64,000 nt of DNA from Veillonella atypica KON (GTDB taxonomy: Bacteria > Bacillota > Negativicutes > Veillonellales > Veillonellaceae), in NCBI RefSeq assembly GCF_002959915.1, contig NZ_PPDE01000003.1, positions 1 to 64,000 of the forward strand, in the 5' to 3' direction. The notes beneath the pieces were generated by a model. That model was given only the letters and a program-made list of their open reading frames with translations. It did no database searches and had not been told where the DNA came from. This document shows positions 35,928-45,091 of the stretch, piece by piece. The position numbers and the translations under genes are program-made. How positions within the stretch are numbered: position 1 is the first letter of the stretch; each line of letters opens with the position of its first letter.

Positions 35928-37538
35928 TTAGCGTTTTACAGTCATTTTAACTTTGGAACCAAATACCTTGGAAATACCTTGTTGTGTTTCTTTGCTTGCA
36001 GTGCTAACTACAGCGTATAATTGATTATTTTCAACGTCTGGGAATACGGCGATAATATTGCCACCTTTTTCGTTTTTGCTGTAGTAGTTACGGAAATTAG
36101 ATTCGATAACATCGTATTCAGTTTGGCTGTATTGAGATGGTTCAACTACTACATAGTTGTTGATAGTAGCATTGCCTTGGCTTGCCAAATTAGCTTTTAC
36201 TGTATCCAAATCGGAATTAGATTTCAAAGCTACGTGCAATTGATTGTCTCTCCAGTACATAACACCATAGTCTTGGAACGCTTCTGGTGTTTTATATGTT
36301 TTGTTGAGTTGAGTGAATACATTGTTTTCCAATGTTTCTTGTTGTTTTTGATCGAGTGGTTTTAATGTGCTGCGACGTACAGGTCGAACGATGCGTGGAG
36401 ATTGTTCTGCTTTAGACTCAGAAACCTTGTCAGATTTTTTAGCCTTAGCTTCTTTTTCTACCTTTTTCGCATCAGCATCAACTTTTTTAGCATCAGATTT
36501 CACAGCAGCATCAGCTTTTTTTGCATCTGCCTTTGCAGCAGTATCCACTTTCTTAGCATCCGCTTTTACGTCTTTAGCGACTTCTTTTTCAACGGTTTTA
36601 GTTTTGTTTTCAACCTTTTCAGCGTCTTGCTTTGTATCTTCTTTAATAGCGGTAGCCTTGCTAGTAGTAGGGGCTGTTTCACCGTTTAAGATGCGGTTTA
36701 AGATTGTTGCCGCTTGTGCGCGTGTTACAGGTTGTGTTGGGTTAAAATCTGTTGTTGCACCGGATGCTACATAGCCGCGTTGTGCCATGTATTCGATATC
36801 CGATACATATGCTTTGGAAATGCTAGCACTGTCTTTGAATGTAACCTTTTCAGATTTTACAGGTGCATCAGGTTTTATTTTCTTTACTAAATTAGCTGCG
36901 GAAGCAACGAATTCTTCGCGGTCCATCGCTTTAGCAGGGGCAAATGTAGATTTTGTTGTACCTTCCATAACGCCAGCAGCACCAACTAATTTAATAGCTG
37001 TATTGGACCAACGGTCGCTTTCAACATCGGAATAGGAAACACCATTTTCTTTTGTTACTAAGTCAGCAAGTTCTTGCTCGTTCATATTGTGTTGCAACAC
37101 TTTGCCGTAAATGGCTGCTGCTTGTTCACGAGTAATACTTTTACCAGGGCGGAATGTGTTATCTGCATAGCCGGATAAGTAGCCAGCCTCTGTCATTGCT
37201 TGGATGGCATCGCGAGCCCAGTTATCCTTTGTATCTGGGTATACGCCAGCTGGCAATGTTTCTTTAGCCTTTGCAGGAGCCTCAGATTTTTGTGTTGCTT
37301 TTGCAGTTGTTGTAGTTTTATCTGTAGTTGTAGTAGATTTAGCTGTCGCTGCTGGTGTAGTTTTCGCAGCAGTTGTTTTTGCATGTGTTGTCTTAGCAGT
37401 TGTAGTATGTGCAGATGCTTTTGCATTCGTTACAACTGGTGTTTTCGTAGTTGTTGTAGTTTCTGCATGAGCCATGCCGAATGTAGATCCTAGCGCCAAT
37501 GTAATCGCTAGAGATAAGGACAATTTATTGAGTTTCAT
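35928..37538 (-). CDS. SLH-domain envelope protein with Lys/Ala-rich linker
   Basis: A 536-aa exported protein: signal peptide 1-25 (MAHAE), Thr/Lys/Ala-rich segment to about 95, three SLH domains (about 100-290; GYADNTFRPGKSITREQAA, FAPAKAMDREEFV, FNPTQPVTRAQAA), a highly charged Asp-Ala-Lys-Lys-Val repeat (about 305-385, probably a long helix), and a C-terminal domain like the one in the neighbouring SLH protein. The helix could span periplasm between peptidoglycan and membrane. Function is inferred from SLH family knowledge only. Confidence 0.85.
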   Translation of the reverse strand: MKLNKLSLSLAITLALGSTFGMAHAETTTTTKTPVVTNAKASAHTTTAKTTHAKTTAAKTTPAATAKSTTTTDKTTTTAKATQKSEAPAKAKETLPAGVYPDTKDNWARDAIQAMTEAGYLSGYADNTFRPGKSITREQAAAIYGKVLQHNMNEQELADLVTKENGVSYSDVESDRWSNTAIKLVGAAGVMEGTTKSTFAPAKAMDREEFVASAANLVKKIKPDAPVKSEKVTFKDSASISKAYVSDIEYMAQRGYVASGATTDFNPTQPVTRAQAATILNRILNGETAPTTSKATAIKEDTKQDAEKVENKTKTVEKEVAKDVKADAKKVDTAAKADAKKADAAVKSDAKKVDADAKKVEKEAKAKKSDKVSESKAEQSPRIVRPVRRSTLKPLDQKQQETLENNVFTQLNKTYKTPEAFQDYGVMYWRDNQLHVALKSNSDLDTVKANLASQGNATINNYVVVEPSQYSQTEYDVIESNFRNYYSKNEKGGNIIAVFPDVENNQLYAVVSTASKETQQGISKVFGSKVKMTVKR

Positions 37539-38038
37539 GAGAAAGCTCCTTTCAAATTACGTTTATATACATAAATTATAGCACTTTTATGAAATAACCA
37601 CTACTATAAGAAAATGTAATATATAAGGATAAAAATTAGATGAATAATGGTGAAAGTTACATTTTCATTATAGCAAATGAGAATGGTGCAATTTTGGGAC
37701 TAAAAAATATCTACTTGATAAACATTTGCAAATAAAGAAAACACGGGAGTTATAGAAAAAATTTATAAAGCAGTACGTGAGTGTGATAAAAATCAATTTT
37801 GATTATTACTTTTAGTCATAAGGATATGATTTATACAACCCTAAATACGAATATAGCAATTGCTTGGACATTTATGGTGCCCTTATTTATAATTATATCG
37901 AAATGTTCTTTAAATATAACACTTTAAAGATCGTCAATTTATTGTATAGGCTGATAATTTGTGAAATTTTATCGACCTAAATGGATACATATCAAAATTT
38001 TTTTTGAGTTAAGTACTAGAAAAGTTGAGGACGAAAAT
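37539..38038. other. 500-nt gap upstream of lutABC
   Basis: Divergent promoter region for the SLH gene and lutABC. I see AT-rich sequence and a short dyad ATCAA-TT-TTGAT at about 37790-37801 that could bind a regulator, but no confident promoter or gene. Confidence 0.4.
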
Positions 38039-38776
38039 ATGAAAATTCATCTTTTCCAACAGTGTTTGATTGATATGTTCTACCTTCATGTTGGCATGGC
38101 TGGTGTAGAAGTACTTGAGAGACTAGGTTGCGACCTTGTAGTGCCTAAGAAACAAGTATGCTGTGGACAAATGTTCACTAACTCCGGTTACAATGATGCG
38201 GCTATGGATGCTATTAAGAATACAATCGAATGCTTCGAAAACGCTGACTATGTAGTCAGCATGTCTGGCTCCTGTGCCTTTGCTATTCGCGATGAATACC
38301 AACACTTCTTGGAAGGTCAACCTGAATGGCAACAACGCGCAGAAAAATTGAGCGGAAAAATTTATGAATTCACTGAATTCATTACCGATGTATTGGGTGT
38401 AGAAGACGTTGGCGCACGCTTTGACGAAACTGTTACATACCATACATCTTGCCACGTAACTCGCTTGATGGGTGTAAAAGAACCACCTTTCAAACTCCTT
38501 CGCAATGTAAAAGACCTTAAGTTGATTGAATTACCTCGTGCAGACCGTTGCTGCGGTTTCGGCGGTACATTCTCCGTTAAAAACCCAGAAATCAGCGAAG
38601 TAATGACACGCGAAAAAGCTTTGGAAATCGCTAGCACTGGTGCTAATGTAATTTCCGGTTCCGACCAAGCTTGCTTGATGAATATTGCAGGTATGCTTGA
38701 CCGTCTTCATAAAGATGGTGAAATCGATCGCCGTATCAAAGTAATGCATATTGCTGAAATCTTAAACTGCCGCTAA
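38039..38776 (+). CDS. lutA: lactate utilization protein LutA
   Basis: A 245-aa cytosolic subunit of the LutABC L-lactate dehydrogenase. Two CCG domains are present: CCGQMFTNSGY (about 41-51) paired with SGSCAF, and TYHTSCHVTRL with CCGFGGTF (about 165-171), which together bind iron-sulfur clusters. Start at 38039 follows GAGGAC; the frame to 37961 lacks a ribosome site. First of three tightly packed genes that oxidise lactate to pyruvate, the main growth route of this genus. Confidence 0.93.
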   Translation: MKIHLFQQCLIDMFYLHVGMAGVEVLERLGCDLVVPKKQVCCGQMFTNSGYNDAAMDAIKNTIECFENADYVVSMSGSCAFAIRDEYQHFLEGQPEWQQRAEKLSGKIYEFTEFITDVLGVEDVGARFDETVTYHTSCHVTRLMGVKEPPFKLLRNVKDLKLIELPRADRCCGFGGTFSVKNPEISEVMTREKALEIASTGANVISGSDQACLMNIAGMLDRLHKDGEIDRRIKVMHIAEILNCR

Positions 38777-38788
38777 GGAGGAGACGAC

Positions 38789-40234
38789 ATGGCACTTATA
38801 TATGACAATCGCCCCTATAAAACACGTATAAAAGAATGTTTGGCTGACGATTTCAAAGTTGCAGCTATCAAAAAAGCACAAGACGTGTTTTATGACAAAC
38901 GTAATACAGTAGTTGCGGACGTTCCTGAATGGTTAGATTTCCGCGCAGAAGCAGCTAAACTTCGTGATCACGTTCTTAACAATTTGGATTACTATGTAAA
39001 CCAATTCGCTGAAAACGCTGAAAAAGCTGGTTCTAAAGTTCACTTTGCATTCGACGATAAAGAAGCGACTCAAATCGCTTTGGATATCCTTCGTGAACGC
39101 GAAGCCAAAATGATCGTTAAATCCAAAACTATCTTAACTGAAGAAATTGGTTTGAACGAAGTTCTTGAAGAAGCTGGTATTGAAGTAAACGAAACTGACT
39201 TGGCGGAATTCATTTTGCAAACAGCAGTGAGCCCACCATCTCACATCGTAGTACCAGGCCTTCACTTTGAACGTAATAAAATCCGCGAAATTTTCGCTGA
39301 AAAATTAGGTTATACAGGTACTGAAAACCCTACTGAAATGACTCACTTCGTACGTGGTTATGTACGTGAACGCTTCTTGAAAGCTGACGTAGGTGTTAAT
39401 GGTTGTAACTTTGCAGTTGCTGCATCTGGTACTTGTACTATCGTTTCCAACGAAGGTAACGGTCGTATGTCTAGTTCCATTCCTAAGACTCAAGTAATCT
39501 TCTTGGGTACAGAACGTATCGTTCCTGACTTCAAAGCTCTTGACGTAATGATGGAAATGTTGAACCGCTCTGCAGTAGGTGCTAAAATTTCCAACTACTT
39601 CTCCATGATGACTGGTCCTGGTCGTGCTGGCGAAGCTGACGGTCCTGAAGAAACTCACATCATCATTATCGATAACGGTCGTTCCGGTATCTTGGGTGGT
39701 ACATTCCAAGAAATGTTACGTTGTATCCGTTGTGGTGCATGTATGAACATCTGTCCTGTATACCGTCACATCTCTGGTCACGGTTATGGCTCCGTATATC
39801 CAGGTCCAATGGGTGCTGTATTGACTCCATTGTTCAAAGGTTACGACGTAGCAGGCGATCTTCCATATGCTTCTACATTGTGCGGTGCATGTACAGAAAA
39901 CTGTCCAGTAGCTATTCCATTGCATGAATTATTGATGGAACACCGTCATATTATGGCTGACATCGAAAAAACTCGTCCGAAAGCAGAAGAAGCAATCTTC
40001 ACTGCAGCGGCTAAGATGTTTGGTAACTCCACATTATTCGACCTTGGTACAAAAGCTGGTGCTATCGGCATGAACTTGATTAGTAATAAAGAAGGTAATA
40101 TGCCTGCATGGACTCAAGCTGTGCCTGTAATGAATGGCTGGACTAAGTCTAAAGAATTGGGTTCCTTGAAATTCAAGAAATTCCGCGATTTATATGCTGA
40201 ACATGAAAAGAACAAGAAGAAGGAGAAAAAATAA
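38789..40234 (+). CDS. lutB: lactate utilization iron-sulfur protein LutB
   Basis: A 481-aa protein with an N-terminal LUD domain (about 60-300) and two 4Fe-4S motifs, CIRCGACMNICP (about 311-322) and CGACTENCP (about 363-371), passing electrons from lactate. AAGGAGGAG precedes the ATG, 12 nt after lutA. Confidence 0.94.
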   Translation: MALIYDNRPYKTRIKECLADDFKVAAIKKAQDVFYDKRNTVVADVPEWLDFRAEAAKLRDHVLNNLDYYVNQFAENAEKAGSKVHFAFDDKEATQIALDILREREAKMIVKSKTILTEEIGLNEVLEEAGIEVNETDLAEFILQTAVSPPSHIVVPGLHFERNKIREIFAEKLGYTGTENPTEMTHFVRGYVRERFLKADVGVNGCNFAVAASGTCTIVSNEGNGRMSSSIPKTQVIFLGTERIVPDFKALDVMMEMLNRSAVGAKISNYFSMMTGPGRAGEADGPEETHIIIIDNGRSGILGGTFQEMLRCIRCGACMNICPVYRHISGHGYGSVYPGPMGAVLTPLFKGYDVAGDLPYASTLCGACTENCPVAIPLHELLMEHRHIMADIEKTRPKAEEAIFTAAAKMFGNSTLFDLGTKAGAIGMNLISNKEGNMPAWTQAVPVMNGWTKSKELGSLKFKKFRDLYAEHEKNKKKEKK

Positions 40235-40962
40235 TGGATGAAGCTAAACGTAAACAATTTATTGCACGTTTATCTCGTGCATTAGGCCGTGATCAAGAAA
40301 TGTGCCCTGACTATGTAGAGGATTTTGATTACAGCCATGGTCCTCAAGAAACTATGTTCAAAGATTTGAATCAAGATCAAATTTTGACAATGTTTAAGGA
40401 ACAATGTCAACGTGTTGGTACAAAATTCGTTGAAACTACACCTGATAAATTAGGTGAAACAATTTTGGCAGCTATCGAAGATTGGGGCAATGGTAAGATT
40501 GTATTCCCAAGCACTCCTGAAGTAGACGAATATAAATTAAAAGAATTATTCGAACAAGATGCAGCTAATAATGGCGGCACTCGTACATACTTCCAATGGG
40601 ACCCAGCTAAAGGCCGTGAAGAATGTATTTCTAATACTGCAAATGCAGATATTGGTATTACATTCCCATACTGCGGTATTGCTGAAACAGCTACTGTAGT
40701 ACAAGCATCTGGCGAAGAATCTGGTCGTGCTATCAGCTTGTTGCCTACAACTCACATTGCTGTATTGTACACTGATACAATCAACCCACGCATGACACAA
40801 ACAATGGAACATTTGGCTGAACGTTACCACAATGATCCAGCTAATTTCCCTACAAATATCTGCTTGATTTCTGGTCCGTCTCGTACGGCTGATATCGAGC
40901 TCGTTACTGTAGATGGTGCTCATGGTCCTATCCAAGTAACATATGTCCTTGTTAACAGATAG
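40234..40962 (+). CDS. lutC: lactate utilization protein LutC
   Basis: A 242-aa LUD-domain protein, third part of the lactate oxidation complex. Its ATG shares one base with the lutB stop (TAATG). GITFPYCGIAETATVV and ISGPSRTADIELV (about 205-217) are typical of the LUD fold. Confidence 0.92.
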   Translation: MDEAKRKQFIARLSRALGRDQEMCPDYVEDFDYSHGPQETMFKDLNQDQILTMFKEQCQRVGTKFVETTPDKLGETILAAIEDWGNGKIVFPSTPEVDEYKLKELFEQDAANNGGTRTYFQWDPAKGREECISNTANADIGITFPYCGIAETATVVQASGEESGRAISLLPTTHIAVLYTDTINPRMTQTMEHLAERYHNDPANFPTNICLISGPSRTADIELVTVDGAHGPIQVTYVLVNR

Positions 40963-41000
40963 TCCTAATACTAGAGGCTTAATATAACTAAAGACTGTAT

Positions 41001-41032
41001 AAGGCGATCTTCCGATGGAAGGTCGCCTTTTT
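41001..41032 (+). terminator. terminator of lutABC
   Basis: AAGGCGATCTTCC and GGAAGGTCGCCTT pair with one mismatch, followed by TTT. Confidence 0.85.
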
Positions 41033-41166
41033 GCACCTTTGTATAGAATGCAAAATAGGCATACATCTATTTATAGAAATTTCGATATAGCACTTGTAAA
41101 TTATTCGATATATGATATACTAAGTTCATAACCTATTATTTTAATATGAATTAAACGAGGTGTATT

Positions 41167-42558
41167 ATGAATATTCCATTCTTTACGGATTACCTCATGC
41201 TAAGCAATTCATTGAGTATTGGTATTATCGCAGTGTTTGTACTTGCCTTAATCGGTATTTATGTATTGCAACGTAAGGGTACATCCTTTGGTAATCTTGT
41301 TATTATTGGCACTATTATTGGTGCCGTATTAGGCGTAGCAATTCAAGTTATTGCTGGTTTTCCTGATGATCCGTCTAAGGTGGTCTACATCAAGGAAAGT
41401 ACGAAGTGGTTCTCCCTTGTGGGTGGGGGGTTCATCGACTTAATCCGCATGCTTGTTATTCCTATCGTATTTATCTCCATCGTCCATGTTATTTTACACA
41501 TGGAGGCAGGGGCTAATCTTAAGAAATTAGTAGTTGCCATGGTGTCCACTAACCTCGGCATGGTGGCTGTAGCCGCTATCGTAGGCCTTATCCTCGGTAA
41601 TGCTTTTGGATTAGGTCAAGGTTTTGATATTGTTGAGTCCGGTAAAAAAATCCGTGAAATCAAACCGATGGTGGATACATTCCGTGCTTTGATTCCTAGC
41701 AATCCTATTCAAGCTGCTGCAGAAACAAATGTTATTGGCATCGTAGTATTTGCCATCATCTTGGGCAGCGTAGCCCGTCTCTTAAAACAAACGGGCACCA
41801 ATAACATGGAAATCTTTACAAAGTTATTTGATGAGCTTCATCAATTGATTTCCTGGGTTGCCGATTTCATTATTGGCCTTATGCCATACGGCGTAGTTGC
41901 TTTATTGGCATCTACATTGGCGACACGTGGCTTGCAAGCCATCCTCGACATGGGACTTTTCGTAGTATTGCTTTACGTAGGTCTTTTGATTATGTTCGTC
42001 GTTCAAGCTATCTTAATTGCTAGCTTTGGTTACAACCCGATTACATACTTTAAAAAAGCGAAGGCTCCATTGTTGTTGGCCTTCACATCTCGTTCCTCTA
42101 TGGGCGTATTGCCATTGACTGTTGAAACATTGACAAAACGTCTTGGCGTAAATGCTACAACTGCTAATACAGTAGCATCCTTTGGTACTACTGCAGGCAT
42201 GCAAGGTTGTGCCGGCGTATTCCCAGCCCTTGTGGTAGTTTACATTTCTAATGTAGCGGGTATTCCATTTGACTTGACAATGTACATCATGAGCGTTATC
42301 GTTATCGCTATTGGTTCCGTTGGTATTGCAGGCGTTCCTGGTACGGCTACAATGGCTGCATCCGTATCCCTTAGTGGTACTGGTCTTGGTGCATACTTCA
42401 CATCCATCAGCCCGATTCTTGCTATCGATCCATTAATCGACATGGGACGTACATGCTTGAACGTATCCGGTTCCTTAACAAATGCACTTGTGGTAGATAA
42501 AATTATGGGCACCATTGATAAAGATGCGTATAACAATCCTACACAAGGTGAGGAATAA
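41167..42558 (+). CDS. DAACS-family symporter, TcyP-like (cystine)
   Basis: A 463-aa SLC1-type inner-membrane symporter. The segment SRSSMGVLPLTVETLTKRLG followed by SFGTTAGMQGCAGVFPA is the helix-hairpin region of the TcyP cystine branch, rather than the NMDGT type of glutamate carriers, and the length equals that of TcyP. GAGGTG precedes the ATG. The next gene is a sulfite/nitrite reductase, which suits a sulfur role; substrate remains a prediction. Confidence 0.8.
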   Translation: MNIPFFTDYLMLSNSLSIGIIAVFVLALIGIYVLQRKGTSFGNLVIIGTIIGAVLGVAIQVIAGFPDDPSKVVYIKESTKWFSLVGGGFIDLIRMLVIPIVFISIVHVILHMEAGANLKKLVVAMVSTNLGMVAVAAIVGLILGNAFGLGQGFDIVESGKKIREIKPMVDTFRALIPSNPIQAAAETNVIGIVVFAIILGSVARLLKQTGTNNMEIFTKLFDELHQLISWVADFIIGLMPYGVVALLASTLATRGLQAILDMGLFVVLLYVGLLIMFVVQAILIASFGYNPITYFKKAKAPLLLAFTSRSSMGVLPLTVETLTKRLGVNATTANTVASFGTTAGMQGCAGVFPALVVVYISNVAGIPFDLTMYIMSVIVIAIGSVGIAGVPGTATMAASVSLSGTGLGAYFTSISPILAIDPLIDMGRTCLNVSGSLTNALVVDKIMGTIDKDAYNNPTQGEE

Positions 42559-42582
42559 TAGTTAAATAATCATATTGATTGT

Positions 42583-42616
42583 GAAAGCAGCAGACATTAG
42601 GTCTGCTGCTTTTTGC
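42583..42616 (+). terminator. terminator of the TcyP-like gene
   Basis: AAAGCAGCAGAC (42584-42595) and GTCTGCTGCTTT (42601-42612) pair perfectly, followed by TTTTT. Confidence 0.85.
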
Positions 42617-42846
42617 GTAGTTGGACTATGTGTTGTAGTAGAATGCATAGATTGTAATGCAATTGATTTTATACCCTTCTTCGGTGCAATCGAAAATAAT
42701 TATTATTACATTTTGTAATATCAAAATACAAATATTTATATATATAATTGTGACTATGGATACGTTTTCAAGTATTACATAAGCGTATAATGTACATATA
42801 AAAGTTTCTATATATGCTTAATAAATATAAGCCAAGAGGTAGTACT

Positions 42847-44400
42847 ATGATTACAGAAGAAGTAAAAGAACGTTTAATTGCAGATTATCCAAAGTTTGAA
42901 GATATGACACGCAAGTTTTATAAGAAAGAGATGTCTATTGCGGACTATAAGGGCCAGTCCGGCGCATATGGTAGCTACGCCGAACGTGGTGCTGCTACGG
43001 GCATGAGCCGTTGGCGTTTTAATTGTGGTCGCATCAAACAAGAACAAATGCGGTTCTTAGCAGATACTATCCGCAAGTACAATCTTACACATATTCATTT
43101 CACAACTGGTCAATGCTTACAAATGCATGGACTCGATGGGGAAACTATTTTACAGCTCTTCAAGGAATGTTATGAACATGGCATTTATAATCGCGGTGCA
43201 GGCGGCGATAATCCAAATGTAGTAGCCAGTATCTTACGCGGCATTGATCCTCGCGAGACCTTTGACATTTCACCATATGCGGCAGCCATTAGCGAATTTC
43301 TTATGGAGCAAATGTTTTATATCAAGATTCCCCGTAAATTTAAGATGGGTATCGATAATGGATTTGATAGCACACCACATGCTACCTTTAAGGATCTGGG
43401 ATTCAATTTAACAAAACATCATACCTTTGATGTATATGCGTGTGGTGGTATTGGTCCTAATCCTCGCATCGGTATTCCCGTAGCTCGTGATGTGCAACCT
43501 GAGGATGTTTTATATCATGTGAAAGCTATGCTCATGGTATTTGCAAACCATGGTAACTTTAAAAATCGCGGCAAAGCACGTACCCGTTATATGCCTGCAG
43601 AAATGGGGGGCGCGGAAGCTTTCATCAAAACCTATGAAGAAACATTGGCAATGGTGAAAGAGGTTGAAAAATTGACCATTAATCCTGCAGATTATGCTTA
43701 TGAAATTACGAAGACGGGCAAGCGCGATGATTCGGTAGAAAATCATCGTATTCATCGTCAAAAACAAGAAGGTCTGTACTTTGTAGAATACCACCCAATT
43801 GGTGGCGATGCGAACGTTGAACATATATTGGCGGCCCTTGATTATGCTGTTACATTAGACCAAGTGGAGGCTCGCATTGCACCGGATGAAGCCTTGTTTT
43901 TCATCAATTTGACCGCTGACGAAGCTAGAAAAATTGCGGAATTAACAGATGATAGCGCACGCGATGATTTTCGTCGTTCCGTATCCTGTGTGGGCTCTAC
44001 AGTTTGTCAAATCGGAATGCAAGATTCTAATGGTTTGCTAAAGGCTGTCTTTGATCATCTTGAAGAAAAAGGTATTGATACGAAAAAATTGCCGCGAGTA
44101 CATATTTCTGGTTGCCCACATTCTTGTGGGACTCATCAAATTGGGGAAATTGGATTTCACGGTGCTGTAAAACTCGTAGATAAGAAACCACAACCTGCTT
44201 TCATCATCGTAGATGATGGTTCAGAACATATGGGTTCTGAAAGTTTTGGTAAAATGGCTGGGAATATTGTAGCTGCAAAAATTCCAGCATTTATGGAGGC
44301 GTTAGCCAATATACTTAATGAGGCACCAGAAGCGGATTTTGGTTCTTGGCGATTGACTCATAAGACTCAATATATGGAACTTGTAAAAGCATTTGAGTAA
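42847..44400 (+). CDS. siroheme sulfite/nitrite reductase
   Basis: A 517-aa assimilatory-type reductase with two ferredoxin-like half domains. The coupled 4Fe-4S/siroheme site is given by C381-X5-C387 (CVGSTVC) and C423-X3-C427 (GCPHSC). The start at 42847 follows AGAGGTAGTACT. Sulfite and nitrite enzymes of this family are hard to separate; the neighbouring cystine-type symporter slightly favours sulfite. Its last codons are part of the long inverted repeat that follows. Confidence 0.88.
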   Translation: MITEEVKERLIADYPKFEDMTRKFYKKEMSIADYKGQSGAYGSYAERGAATGMSRWRFNCGRIKQEQMRFLADTIRKYNLTHIHFTTGQCLQMHGLDGETILQLFKECYEHGIYNRGAGGDNPNVVASILRGIDPRETFDISPYAAAISEFLMEQMFYIKIPRKFKMGIDNGFDSTPHATFKDLGFNLTKHHTFDVYACGGIGPNPRIGIPVARDVQPEDVLYHVKAMLMVFANHGNFKNRGKARTRYMPAEMGGAEAFIKTYEETLAMVKEVEKLTINPADYAYEITKTGKRDDSVENHRIHRQKQEGLYFVEYHPIGGDANVEHILAALDYAVTLDQVEARIAPDEALFFINLTADEARKIAELTDDSARDDFRRSVSCVGSTVCQIGMQDSNGLLKAVFDHLEEKGIDTKKLPRVHISGCPHSCGTHQIGEIGFHGAVKLVDKKPQPAFIIVDDGSEHMGSESFGKMAGNIVAAKIPAFMEALANILNEAPEADFGSWRLTHKTQYMELVKAFE

Positions 44401-44665
44401 ATATGCTTTCCGCTTGTGATAGGGCCCCAGCAATTGAGCAGATATTATGTCGTTTGCTATGAGGCCCCGTTTCACTACGACAACTTAATTAAAAATAAAA
44501 CTAGGTATCTCCTTGCTCCGTCCTTCGTAAAGTCGCTGCAGAAATACCTAGTTTTATTTTTATAACACCTGCTATGAATTAGTCCCATAGCAATCGACTA
44601 TTTTCTCTATATATTGCTGGCTCCCTATCACAAGCTACATTTGATCTTTACTCAATATGCTTTTA
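44384..44665. repeat. long inverted repeat A with conserved tip
   Basis: A ~280-nt imperfect palindrome. The central 17-bp perfect stem (44492-44508 with 44544-44560) surrounds a 35-nt loop whose complement reads TGCAGCGACTTTACGAAG then GACGGAGCAA. Outer arms also pair: 44412-44433 with 44613-44635, and 44384-44400 (the last codons of the reductase gene) with 44648-44665. Element B has the same loop in the other orientation. Confidence 0.9.
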
Positions 44666-44684
44666 TGTGATGGGGAAAGGGAGA

Positions 44685-44795
44685 GACTAGCCTTCGGCTA
44701 GTCCTTCCCCTACGGTGGGCATGGCATCACTACTCTAAAGCCTAGCCGCAGGCTAGCTTCTTCCAGATGGAGGGCGTGGCGCCATTAGTTTAAAG
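44685..44795. repeat. imperfect tandem 56-bp repeat between A and B
   Basis: Two units (44685-44740 and 44740-44795) agree at about 70 percent of positions. Each starts with a CTAGCC/GGCTAG hairpin and ends in TAAAG. Confidence 0.7.
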
Positions 44796-44807
44796 CTTTT
44801 TTATATA

Positions 44808-45048
44808 AATCAATCGGGTTATCTAGGTGTTATGTGTTTAAAGTGTGTAGTTCTATTTTGATGGGACGCCTTTATAAATATGGTTATAAAAAAGTACGAA
44901 TATACTTGTGCAGCGACTTTGCGAAGGACGGAGCAAGCAAGTATATTCGTACTTTTTTAACTAGGTTGTAGAAATGAAATGGGGCCCCATCAAAATAGGG
45001 AGAATAACCTTGAAAAGCATATGTTGCCTAGATAACCCTTGATTGATT
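44808..45048. repeat. long inverted repeat B with conserved tip
   Basis: A ~240-nt imperfect palindrome. A perfect 21-bp stem (44888-44908 with 44938-44958) holds a 29-nt loop containing GCGACTTTGCGAAGG and ACGGAGCAAG. Outer pairs: 44808-44827 with 45027-45048, and 44853-44865 with 44986-44998. The right arm reaches the promoter region of the next gene. Confidence 0.9.
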
Positions 45049-45091
45049 GTGTTATAATAGGCTTTATAGTAGTGTTTGGAGGATTTATCAG

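Noticed and set aside
36367-36774. 135-codon plus-strand frame opposite the SLH gene
   Set aside because: Mirror of the Lys/Ala/Asp-rich linker; the SLH protein on the other strand has a signal peptide and known domains.
44401-45060. Undetected protein genes in the inverted-repeat gap
   Set aside because: All frames are short, without ribosome sites, and the palindromes explain the sequence better.
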